A stretch of DNA of 64,000 bases from Solen grandis (taxonomy: Eukaryota > Mollusca > Bivalvia > Adapedonta > Solenidae), in contig CM037777.1 of assembly GCA_021229015.1 (NCBI GenBank), forward strand, positions 29,639,496-29,703,495. Reading direction: 5' to 3'. The position numbers were made by a program, and so were the translations under genes. Below are positions 44,575 to 54,860 of this stretch, in pieces. The notes under the pieces were generated by a model, which saw only the letters and a list, made by a program, of their open reading frames with translations, was not told where the DNA came from and did no database searches. Position 1 is the first letter of the stretch, and every line of letters starts with the position of its first letter.

Positions 44575-45290
44575 GCAAGAGTATATGGGACCCATATGGG
44601 TTGTATCTGGGAATGCCCATACGGGTTAAACTATGCGGGTCCTATGTGGGCCCCATATATATAGATTGTTTCCCATACGGGACCCATATGGGCTATATCT
44701 GGGTATGCCCATATGGGTTTAACTATGTGGGTCCCATATATAGATATTTATTTCCCATCAAGGACCCATATGGGTTCCAAGTATAAATCTTCAATATGTA
44801 CTAACTCGGTAAAAGCACGTTAAAATTGTACAGTGTTTTAGCAAACTATATCTATATATTATGCACTGCAAAAGTAAATTTTCATCATATAATCATTGTA
44901 TAATCAAGTATGAAATGTGACATCTGACACGGGACACATATGGGTCCCATATTGACATACCCAGATAACAAGAGTATATGGGGTCAAATGGAGTGTATCT
45001 GGGATTGCCTTTATGGGTTCAACTATGTGGGTCCCATATAGGTCCCATGTATTCATTTAAGAAGTGCTCTTTTGTTTGACCCATATGAGTCACAAAGATA
45101 TATCGATTTTCACTATGAATGTATATTATTAATATCGACATGAACTGATGTAGGAGTGATAAAAAAGAATAAGCGTCAAAATAGTTTACAAGTTAATTAT
45201 ATGAATAAGTGAGCCGTGGAAGAAAATCATAGCCATTACATTATGTATTATAAAGGTGACAAGTCTGACATGGGACCCATATCGATGTTT
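44575..45290. repeat. CCCATATGGG-rich repeat cluster
   Basis: Palindromic CCCATATGGG-type motifs recur in units such as GGGACCCATATGGG, TATCTGGG, ATGCCCATATGGGT and GTGGGTCCCATAT (44585-44780, 44930-45060, 45268-45282). Adjacent copies share AGATAGCAAGAGTATATGGG and CCAGATAACAAGAGTATATG. It is probably a short MITE family present in several copies. Confidence 0.75.
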
Positions 45291-45337
45291 CCATTTTGTT
45301 CGTTGAAGACCGACAGGTGCACTCGTTGTTGATTGCA

Positions 45338-45340
<3 letters not shown>

Positions 45341-45374
<34 letters not shown>
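45341..45374. repeat. (GT)n microsatellite
   Basis: Uninterrupted GT dinucleotides, about 17 copies. Confidence 0.97.
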
Positions 45375-45376
<2 letters not shown>

Positions 45377-46259
45377 AATTCATTCTTTAACATGATGTGA
45401 TATTTTCTCATATAAGAATTAAATAATGAAAACATCAGAAATAAGTAACAGTGCACACTTGCACATGCGCACTCTACATTTCCGGTTAAACGCAATATTC
45501 AAAACCAACTGTCAACAACACAACGCGATGTTAACCTACTTAACTTTCTTCAGAGTGACGACCATTATTAGCCTATTCAAAACGTGAAATATGTATGTAT
45601 ATCATTGATTAAGATGCATTTCTAATAACTATGCCTTGCATTTTATTGAAAATCACTCTGAGGAATTCATTTGTCACGTATTTCCGCAAGTTGAGTTCGA
45701 CTTGTTTATCGTATTGTATGTACCGGTAGTTAAAATTTAAGATGTCTAAGTCTAGAATTAACTATTATCTGCTATAAATTTAGTTTGAGGACCAAAGGAT
45801 CAATTAGTTCAATCAAAAGTTAGATTTATTGTTACTTTTTGCATAAATGTATTGTTAAATAAAATAATGATAACGTACTGCAATGGGTAATTTTTGGTAT
45901 CCATATGGCATTTCTATAAGTTAACAAATCCTTGCAACAAATCTGTGTTTATTATTATTATGTTTTTCTTTATTTCTGTGTCATAAAGCTCTGTTATCAC
46001 TTGTATTCTGATCAAAGTTATAATGCAGAGGTATACCTTGCAATTTATTAACTTGGTACACACAATACATATATACATTAAGGTATTCACATCTCTGACA
46101 TATAGAACAGGATGATTAGTAATGTATATACACTTTGTGTAATTGTAAATAGAATGCCTGTCGACCTGTTGTGGTTCAAATCTCCAGGACATTGTGAGGA
46201 GTTTTCTGAATGGAAATGAGCTGGCTGTAAACTACAACTTCCATGGACTGAAGGGGGAC

Positions 46260-46447
46260 GCTGCCGTTTAGCAAACTGCATATCACTTCTATAGATTGAA
46301 AGGGGTGCTGCCGTTTAGCAAACTGCATATCACTTCTATGGATTAAAAGGGATGCTGCCGTTTAGCAAACTGCATATCACTTCTATGGATTGAAAGGGAT
46401 GCTGCCGTTTAGCAAACTGCATATCACTTCTATGGATTGAAAGGGAT
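46260..46447. repeat. 47-bp tandem repeat, four copies
   Basis: Units GCTGCCGTTTAGCAAACTGC + ATATCACTTCTATGGATTGA + AAGGGAT recur every 47 bp at 46260, 46307, 46354 and 46401, nearly identical. Confidence 0.95.
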
Positions 46448-47830
46448 ACTGAATTTTACAGTAAGTTTTTCTGCGATAAGTTCTAGCTCAATCTTAAATG
46501 TTCTGAAATCCTAGTCAATGCCTTTGAATTATTCAGTCTTGATATCATTTACAAGCAAGATATTTTAAGACTAAAACGAATCCAGAGGCTTGAGCTTATT
46601 ACACACATCCCCTACATTATAATGCATTGTTCAGTGGATCACATATGAAAGAAAAATACGATGTCTTAATTTATTCTCGTCAGTTATACATTTTAGTTGC
46701 AAGTCCAGGTTTAACAGTCCCGACCTTGTTTGGTTTTCTTTCTTAAGAAATTATATTTTAATAACGTTTGAACTTTCAGAACCACAGCACTGAAGACGCT
46801 GAGTAAGAGGTCTATATATGGCTGACAGTGGAACTGGACAGGGAAGGGAGAGGAAAACAGTGCAGCAAATGTTAGACAAGTCTCCAATCTAGGAATTCCA
46901 ACAGGACACACTCTCAATTAGTGGAAGGACAGATTCATAGTAAATAGTTTTTAGTATAGGATTTAGATACTGTTATTGATACTGTTACATATAAGATTAT
47001 CTGTATCAGTCCATTATTTTCCAGACACTTCAAACTTTGATTTAATTCTTCTATTTTTTCCTATATTAAGGTTTAAATGGAATCTGTTCTGTAACTAATA
47101 TTTTTATGGAAATTCAAACAAGTGGATTGGATTACTAGCATGTGCACGAGAGTCGGTGTTTAGATTAATCCAGATTTTTTTCCCCACATTATTTAACATG
47201 CTATTCCAACCATCTATATGTTTTATATAAATTATATATTCACATATCCATGTATCTCTTGGCTGAACAAGATTTATTTTCATATTTATTTTTATTTTTT
47301 TTTTTTTTTTTTTTTTTCATATTTCAAATACTTTAACGTTAAGACGAGATAATAGTTTTTATGTGTGTGATATGCATTTATTATTCTAGTCTTATGTTGT
47401 TGTTTTTTTGTGTTTTTTTTTTGTTTTTTTGTTTTTTTGTTGTTTTTTTAATGTTAAAGATATGCAATTCTTAAGTGTTTGATTTTGTTGTATAAGAATC
47501 TGTATTGTGGTTTGGAAATCAAACACCACTTTTAAACCTTAAATAACACATTGAAAATGAAAAATATCAATTTGTATTCAAATTGTATTTGAATGAATAA
47601 TGACTTTTCGTTTTGTAATTTCTCAGCTTGTGCTTAAAATAAAGTTTTAATAAAATAAAGAAGAAAAAATAAAACTGTATGTTGTATTTGAGGGACCTAT
47701 TTTCTGATTTTCAGTAATTTCATTTTGGAGAGAGAAATTTTCAGAGGCTGTTGGTAGTAGTTTTGCACATTTGACTGCACATTCAGATTGCAGTGGTATA
47801 GAGCCCAGTGTAGTGGTATGGAGCCCGGGC
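46448..47830. other. Gene-free stretch with T-rich tracts
   Basis: Poly-T/TTTTTG tracts at 47281-47320 and 47400-47450. No coding region or recognised element. Confidence 0.45.
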
Positions 47831-47839
47831 TTATCCCCA

Positions 47840-48180
47840 CCAGTGTGAGCCATTGAGGGTCCATATTACATGCAAATGGGGTGCAAATATGGGGTCTATA
47901 TTGAATCAAAATTGGCTTGCTTTATGGGACTTTTGAAGGGCCAATGTAGAATCTAGGCGGGCTGCCAATATGGGACTCTTGAGGGGCCCATATTGGATCT
48001 TGGCGGGCTGCCCATATGGGACCCAAGCCAAAACAGGTTGCGACATATATATATATATATATATTACATGCAAATGGGGTGCAAATATGGGGACTCTTGA
48101 GGGGCCCATATTGGATCTTGGCGGGCTGCCCATATGGGACCCAAGCCAAAACAGGTTGCGACATATATATATACACGGTA
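47840..48180. repeat. 118-bp direct duplication with ATATAT joints
   Basis: GGGACTCTTGAGGGGCCCAT through CCAAAACAGGTTGCGACATA occurs at 47972-48043 and again at 48090-48162. An (AT)n run follows each copy. Further degenerate CCCATATGGGACC-type copies lie at 47850-47965. It is related in style to the 44575-45290 cluster. Confidence 0.88.
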
Positions 48181-48308
48181 CATACAACATATACCTACAC
48201 CATATACCGGTACATACAACTTAAACATAACATATACCTAAAACATATATGTACAATATATACGGGCACATCCAATAAAATTTATATATTTAAATTTTAT
48301 ATATATAT

Positions 48309-48395
48309 AAGGCACTGAAGTTGTGTGTGTCTTAAATGGAAGATGGTTTGACGAGCTGCAGATATGCGGGGTAACTTAGTTTTTGCCAAATACGA
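48309..48395 (+). repeat. Dispersed repeat, partner of 37083-37172
   Basis: Plus-strand copy of the segment described at 37083, continuing into TACGAGGGCTGAACGGAAAT. Confidence 0.8.
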
Positions 48396-48479
48396 GGGCT
48401 GAACGGAAATGATTGAGATAATATCGTAATAGTAATAAATTGCAAACAAAAAATTACACCACAAATGCGCGCTTTTTAT

Positions 48480-49700
48480 TAGCTCGACTATTCGAAGAAT
48501 ATGAGAGCTATTGTAGTCACCCTGGCGTCGGCGTCGGCGTTGCAGCTTTTGGTTAAGGTTTTGCGTGCAAGTTACTATCAACCTTATATCTCAATAACCA
48601 TTTATGGTATTGACTTGAAAGTTTATAAATATGTTCAGGGGCATCAGACAACCAAGGTAGATAACTCTTGACTGAATTTAATATGAATTATGGCCCCTTT
48701 TTAACTTAGAAATTTTGGTTAAAGTTTTGCACGCAAGAGAAAATTTGGTTAAAGTTTTGCGTGCAAGCTACTATCTAGTTTGTATCTCAATAACCATTCA
48801 TGGTATTGACTTGAAAGTTTATGAATATGTTTAGGGCCATCATACAACCAAGGTAGATAACTCTTGATGGAATATATTACAAATTATGACCCCTTTTTAA
48901 CTTAGAAATTTTGGTTAAAGTTTTGCATGCAAGGTACTTTCATGCTAATATCTCAGTATCCAGGCATGCAATTGATTTGAAACATCTTTAATATGTTTAG
49001 GGGTATCATACTTTCATATTAGATAACTCTTGATAGAATATGTTACAAATTATGGCCCCTTTTTAACTTAGAAATTTTGGTTAAAGTTTTGCATGCAAGG
49101 TACTTTCATGCTAATATCTCAGTATCCAGGCATGCAATTGATTTGAAACATCTTTAATATGTTTAGGGGTATCATACTTCAGTAGATACTTTGATGGAAT
49201 ATTTACAAATTATGGCCCCTTTTAACTTAGAAATTTTGGTTAAAGTTTTGCATGCAAGATACTCTCATGCTTATATCTCAGTATCAAGCATGCGATTGAT
49301 TTGAAACATCTTTAATATGTTTAGGGGTATCATACTTTCATGGTAGATAACTCTTGATAGAATATGTTACAAATTATGGCCCCTTCTTAACTTAGAAATT
49401 TTGGTTAAAGTTTTGCATGCAAGGTACTTTCATGCTAATATCTCAGTATCCAGGCATGGTATTGATTTGAAACATCTTTAATATGTTTAGGGGTATCATA
49501 CTGTCATGGTAGATAACTTTTGATGGAATATATTACAAGTTTGGCCCTTTTTTAACTTAGAAATTTGGTTTTTTGCATAAGGAAACATCTTTAATATGTT
49601 TAGGGGTATCATACTATAAAGGAAGATAACATTTGATGGAATAAATTAAAAATTATGACCCCCTTTTAACTTAGAATTTTGGTTAAATTTTTGCATTCAA
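48480..49700. repeat. ~165-bp tandem repeat, about seven copies
   Basis: Each unit contains AAATTTTGGTTAAAGTTTTG, GCATGCAAGGTACTTTCATG, ATCTCAGTATCCAGGCATG, AATATGTTTAGGGGTATCAT and TTATGGCCCCTTTTTAACTT. Unit starts are at 48905, 49071, 49230, 49395 and 49560, with more divergent units on the left. It begins with the TAGCTCGACTATTCGAAGAA motif at 48480 that heads this repeat family in many marine invertebrates (general knowledge). Confidence 0.9.
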
Positions 49701-51540
49701 GCTACTACTAAAGAGTGCCCCGCCCATGGTGGCCATGTTTTTTACGGATCGGAAAATTTTTAGCAACTTTGGTAGAGGTTGACCCAAGGAACATCTGTAC
49801 CAATTTATTTTAAAATCTGGCCAGTAGTTTTGAAGAAGATGATTTTAAAAGTTTTCATATTTTTTTCTTTTTGTTGCCATGGCAACCAGAGTTCTACATG
49901 GATCAAGTTTATTTTAGCAACTTAAAACAGTTGTGAACTGGTCGTTCGTTTGTCCGATCGTCAGCAATTTCATATCCGCTGTAAATATTTTGAACGTTTG
50001 AAATAGTTATAGCACCATTTTTGAGTGGGTTACTGTGTGGTATTAGCGCATGGGGGAAACTTAGGTGATGTGAATGTAAATGAATGTAACCCAGGCCCGG
50101 ATCCAGAATTTTTCTAGTGGTGTGTGTGTGTGTGTGGGGGGTTGATTCTAGGACAACGGAGATGCATTCTGAGGGGTATCTTGTGGGAAACATGGTAGCT
50201 TTTTTATAGTTTGATATATGATTTATATACTGAAATCTAAGACTTTGATTTTATTGAATGGATTTATTTGAAAGAATTTTTTTCAAATCTTTTTTTTTTC
50301 CATTATACTTTGATACTGACTTCCCCCATGATAATAACCTTTATTCGCAATGGCGGTCAGACAGCTCCACGTGATATGATGACATCATGACGCGGTTTTG
50401 TCGAGGCGCGCGCGCTGTAGTTAAAATATTTCCAGTCTTGTCAATTACAGTTGGAGGAATACTGCAAGACAGCTGAAGGTCTCCTCAAATTAAAAAATCG
50501 AGTGACTCTCAGGGAATCGAACCAACAGCCATTTGGGGCTAAGAAATATTAGATCTACGTCAGAGGTTAAATGACCACCCGGCAACTTTAAAGTGTTAAA
50601 ATTATCCTAGACTGATTTGTCGACATGTTCTTGAAAAATGACTTTTTCAGGTTTAAATAATGAGGTCAATATTTTTTAATCTTTATAACGCTTAGTGTTT
50701 TGCCATTTATGCCTTCTCGTAACATTTAGTTTCAGTTATATGTTGGAGTATGTTTTCCAATTTCCCAATTTTCTATTTTTTGTTCCTTTGATAAAAGTGT
50801 ACCCGTTGACATGCATTCGGAACATCTCGCCCATTTCAACTGCAACACATGATTGTTTATTATATATACTTCATAAGCATTCAAGCTGCTTTTCTTTCAG
50901 ACTGAAGTTCACTTTCATCTTGTCGGTGCGAAGTCAACACATGTTTCAAAGGAAGCTGCCATTTTGTTTGTTCTTCTGTCCGATTCGGGCATACTATCCG
51001 AATTGTTTGAAATCCTTCCAGAGTGGAAAAAAAATCGACTGCATCAATTGTAACATGTTCACAAATCTTCTCGTTTAATCGTCAAACCTTATATAGGTGG
51101 TAAAACGAAAGGTTTAGAGAACTATATCTTTTATTTGCGTTCTTCGTCAACCATTTCCTACACTTACATACGAGCCTTGTATCCGACCACCGACGGATAA
51201 GTCCGAGTAGTTACGATTGGTTGACATGCTGTGACTTTCACAGTTCACTAGCTCATCCACTGATCTAAAAATAAACTGTGTTACAACATGATGACTTCAA
51301 AATGTGTGGGTTACAGAAAATACCGCACGGCAAATGTGTTGGTTATAGAATTTATTTCACGGTAAAAGTATCCATGCAATAATTTTTGGTATATATATTT
51401 TCGTGCGAATAAGGAAAATTATCCGCACAACGGTCGTGCCGATAGCCTCCGCCTAACGTAAAGACCCGCAGATTAAACATGTCGACTTAAAGATTGTATC
51501 GTTAAACGTGCATGCTATATTCCACCAGCAAACCTGAAAG
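49701..51540. other. Gene-free stretch
   Basis: A minus-strand box B-like GGTTCGATTCCCTGAG lies near 50515 but lacks a clear box A. The 127-codon plus frame at 50695-51078 has no domain. A GT run lies at 50118-50136. Nothing else is supported. Confidence 0.4.
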
Positions 51541-51549
51541 TACTGTTAC

Positions 51550-52775
51550 CATACATGCCATATCTCCCGGCGGGAGATTAAATCTCCCGGGATTTCGACT
51601 TGTCTCCCGATCTCCCGCCGGGAGGTGAAAATCTCCCGGTCTGAATTAAACTGGTTTCCCTTTGAACTCAGTATAATCCATTTTATTACCGAGCTATGAT
51701 ACAGCATTAGGAAGATTACGTAAGAACATGTGTTAGTATCAATCCTGACCAGTGTGCTGTACAGCCACAAGCAATGTGTGATCGTCCTTATCCAACCAAA
51801 TTGCATAATTCAGACAGGTAGCAGACTGGACACTCTATCAGTTGAAACAATTATCGTCGTGTAATTAGCAGCTATCAAGGCAATACTAAAGCTAGAATGA
51901 GTAAGGTTAGGATGGTACACTGTAATAAAGACGTAAATCTTATCATGGATAAAAAAAGGTCCCGGAGAATAGCTAATCCTTACTTACCGGAAGTGTAAAC
52001 AATAAATGATAATTAGATCAACTGTTTACCAATCATTTAAATCTTAACAAAACTCATCATATTGACACATCATAGAAAGTACACCTCAGCTAGCGATAAA
52101 TTGCAAATGAATTGCAATTTTCACACCGAAAATGACTTGATAAACCAGGGATATCGTCTGCTGAGTAATTTACTATAATGAGATGTCATGATCGGAAGAG
52201 TTGGGTAACCACTTTATACCACCATACCGTACACGATAAATATTTTAAGCTAAATAATATTTTAGCTAAAAGCAATTTAATTCAGAAAAAAAGAATACAC
52301 AGACGGAAGGTGAAAGTATTATTAAATATGATCTAACTTTTTATCTTTATTCATCCCCATTAATTAAAACCTTATGATCAAAAATCATTCAATAAATCAA
52401 AGATACTGTATCAATTTAAATGTGTTTGATGTAAATGGCATGTTCTCCAATTTGTTATAAGTTAGTGATGCATTTAATGTAAAACAGTGCTTGTGGAAAG
52501 TTAAGTTTCTATTTGAATTAGATTTATTAATAAATTTCATTTTTTTTTTTTACATATAAATTCCATATGGTATTTTCATTAAATGCAATAAACAGTATAT
52601 AAACTGTTAATGAATTTAATGAAGGGGTAATCAAATGTGTATTTTTTTTAAATTTTTTTTTTATTAAGAACGTCTCTTCGATATATGTCGTAAAATCTCC
52701 CTGGCTGGACCCCAAATCTCCCTGTGAAAATTTCAAAATCTCCCTGGGAGACATACTGAAAATATGGCATGTATG
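51550..52775. mobile_element. 1.2-kb TIR element with TGTTAC duplication
   Basis: Termini CATACATGCCATAT (51550-51563) and ATATGGCATGTATG (52762-52775) are perfect inverted repeats of 14 bp. TGTTAC flanks both (51544-51549 and 52776-52781). Subterminal ATCTCCCGG/CCGGGAG palindromes fill 51564-51640, and CTCCCTGGGAG-type ones lie at 52695-52755. There is no recognisable transposase. The superfamily is not assigned. Confidence 0.75.
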
Positions 52776-52789
52776 TGTTACCAACCGCA

Positions 52790-54262
52790 AAATTTTTGTA
52801 ATATGAAGCAAGAAATTTGTACTTGACATATTGATAATAACATAGATCAAGTGATGTCAGTGATCAATAAATGGAAACCGAAAGTAGAAAGGGGTGTATA
52901 TTCCGTTAAAATCACCAGCTAACAAACAATATCCAGTTCTCGCCAGCATAAGAAGTTATTGCACTCACTCTTATATTTAATATATCATCAAATGCATCAA
53001 TATCTTCCCTTCAAATGTAATAGAATGTCAATAGTAATTGAATATAAACTAAAAAGAAAAACTGTCCATCAAATATTATTTCCAAAATGGTGTCTTGAGT
53101 TCTCGATTCAAAATGAGCCTGTCACAAGTAAGGTGAACATATAGGGAAAACATCAATTTAAACAACAGTTGCAATGAAGTGCTGTGTTCTTCCTAACAGT
53201 ACAGATTGGTGTGCAAAATTAAAGATGATCCAAATGAGAACAAGAAACACAATCACACAGAGTCTATTTTATTATAAGGTACCCTCCGTCCAAGTTTTGT
53301 AACTGGGTGTACTGTACAATTGCTTTTATTCCTTAATTTTGTACCCCTTCATATAGAAAGTTCCTACAATTTTGGGTGAACATGGCCAAATATGGGATAA
53401 AAAACCCTCTAAAGCTTCCTGTATTATGGTTTTGCTTTTAGGTTAATAACAACAGGGCTGAAAATTAACACATTTTGGCAAAATGCAAGTAGAAATGATG
53501 TTTGCAAGTGACGTTTTAAACCATTAGCATTATTTTTCAAGTGAAAATCTTGGCTTAAACTATCACTTTTGTCTTTTTTTATACAATATTCTTAAAAATC
53601 AATTATGTTATGAAACAATGGTCCATCAGAAGTATAATTTCCATGAAAGTAAAATTATTTGTGAGTATGACAAAAGTCTGGGAATATCGAGTTGAAATTA
53701 AAGGCGCTCACATTTTTTTGCGAGTGTGAAAAAAAAAAAAGTTTGAGCCCTCACAACTATGGCTCTAAATGACTTCCGTTCATAGGGTTGTTTAGAAGTC
53801 ATGTATTTATAATCAAATCTGAACTACTGTGAAATCATTGTAACTGGACAGAAAACGATGTGCAAGCCCACATTGGGAATGCTGCCCGATTAAAAAGAAG
53901 CATTAGTGAAAATGGTATAAAATCGGTACTTCTTTATTAAATGAATGATTTTATCTGTTTCTCTAACATTTTCAATAAAAGAAAAAATAGTTCGGAAACA
54001 AGAATCAATCTATTTCACTCATGGTGGTTTCCCTGTCAAATTAAGTCTCAACTGAAGAGAAATATCACGTTTATGTATGAAGCTTGTGAAGCTCAAGAAT
54101 ACAAATATGTCGAGAACTGAATACTGGAAGATATACATAAATCAGACATTATTTTTTCTTTATGTTGTGAAGATTTCATTGTTCAGAACAGTAATTGTTG
54201 CAATATCTGGGAATCAGAGGTCAGAACACTTGTTTGATAGACAGATACTGGTAAAATAGATT
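52790..54262. other. Upstream flank of SHPK
   Basis: No coding region recognised. A TTTCAG acceptor at 54261-54266 directly before the SHPK leader suggests that a non-coding first exon lies further upstream. It cannot be pinpointed. Confidence 0.4.
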
Positions 54263-54278
54263 TCAGGGAGAATTAACA

Positions 54279-54860
54279 ATGGCAGGTGTTGGCTTATGCC
54301 TTGGAATTGACCTAGGGACATCATCTGTAAAGGTTACTCTAGTGGATATAGCCACAAAAAAGGCTGTGTTTAGCACTCATGAGCCCACACATGCCAGTGT
54401 CACCAGTAAGATAGGTGGGCTTGGGTCTGAGCAGTCTCCGACCAGGATTCTCAAAAGTGTGTGTGAGTGTTTGATGCGGATCACAGACAAGAAGAGAGCC
54501 TTGATCAGGTGTATTGGCGTCTCTGGACAGATGCATGGTGTTATGTTGTGGAACACAGAGACACATATTGACTTCACTTCAAATGTTTCTATTGAAACAA
54601 GCCATCTTTACACCTGGCAGATCAGAGAGCATCAGCAGGATTTACAGGATCTTCCGAAACCAGATTCACACCAGTCATTGGCTGGTTGGATGTGTTACAC
54701 TCTTCTGCTGGCCAAGTATGATCGGAGCTTTTTGTACATTATAATGTGCAGGAAGTAAAGGATTGTCGTTACAAGTTGTGTGGTCTGATCACAGTATGAG
54801 TGACCAGGTAGCAGCAAGCTGGGATACTCAAGAGTGAGACCCGGTCGTGAACACAGACAT
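54279..54860 (+). CDS. SHPK: Sedoheptulokinase, first coding exon (disrupted)
   Basis: It encodes the N-terminal FGGY-kinase domain that phosphorylates sedoheptulose to sedoheptulose-7-phosphate for the pentose phosphate pathway in the cytosol. The start is the ATG at 54279. MAGVGLCLGIDLGTSSVKVT holds the ATP-binding phosphate-1 motif, and GVSGQMHGVMLW the substrate-side motif typical of the family. The frame is clean to SFL (about 54735). Family sequence then continues in another frame (KDCRYKLCGL) and again as MSDQVAASW at 54796-54822 before a stop at 54835. At least two indels disrupt the exon. The donor GTAATA at 54861 fits phase with the next exon. It may be a pseudogene, a defective allele or base errors. 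The downstream exons are clean, which favours error. Confidence 0.85.

Larger units (their letters stand above)
43612..51459. mobile_element. Candidate 7.8-kb TIR element with 11-bp flank repeat
   Basis: Near the left end CTATCGGCACGACGTACGTG and CGGATAAG (43626-43655) and near the right end, inverted, CTATCGGCACGACCGTTGTG and CGGATAAT (51446-51417) form termini of about 50 bp. Just outside, AAAGACCCGCA occurs in direct orientation at 43601-43611 and 51460-51470. A 9-11-bp duplication would fit a Mutator-like element. The interior is filled with other repeats and no transposase is recognised. Confidence 0.5.

Noticed and set aside
48297..48581. 94-codon minus-strand frame
   Set aside because: It spans a dispersed repeat and low-complexity sequence with no domain.
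50695..51078. 127-codon plus-strand frame as a membrane protein
   Set aside because: The Phe/Leu-rich composition follows from T-rich DNA. No splice context or family motif was found.
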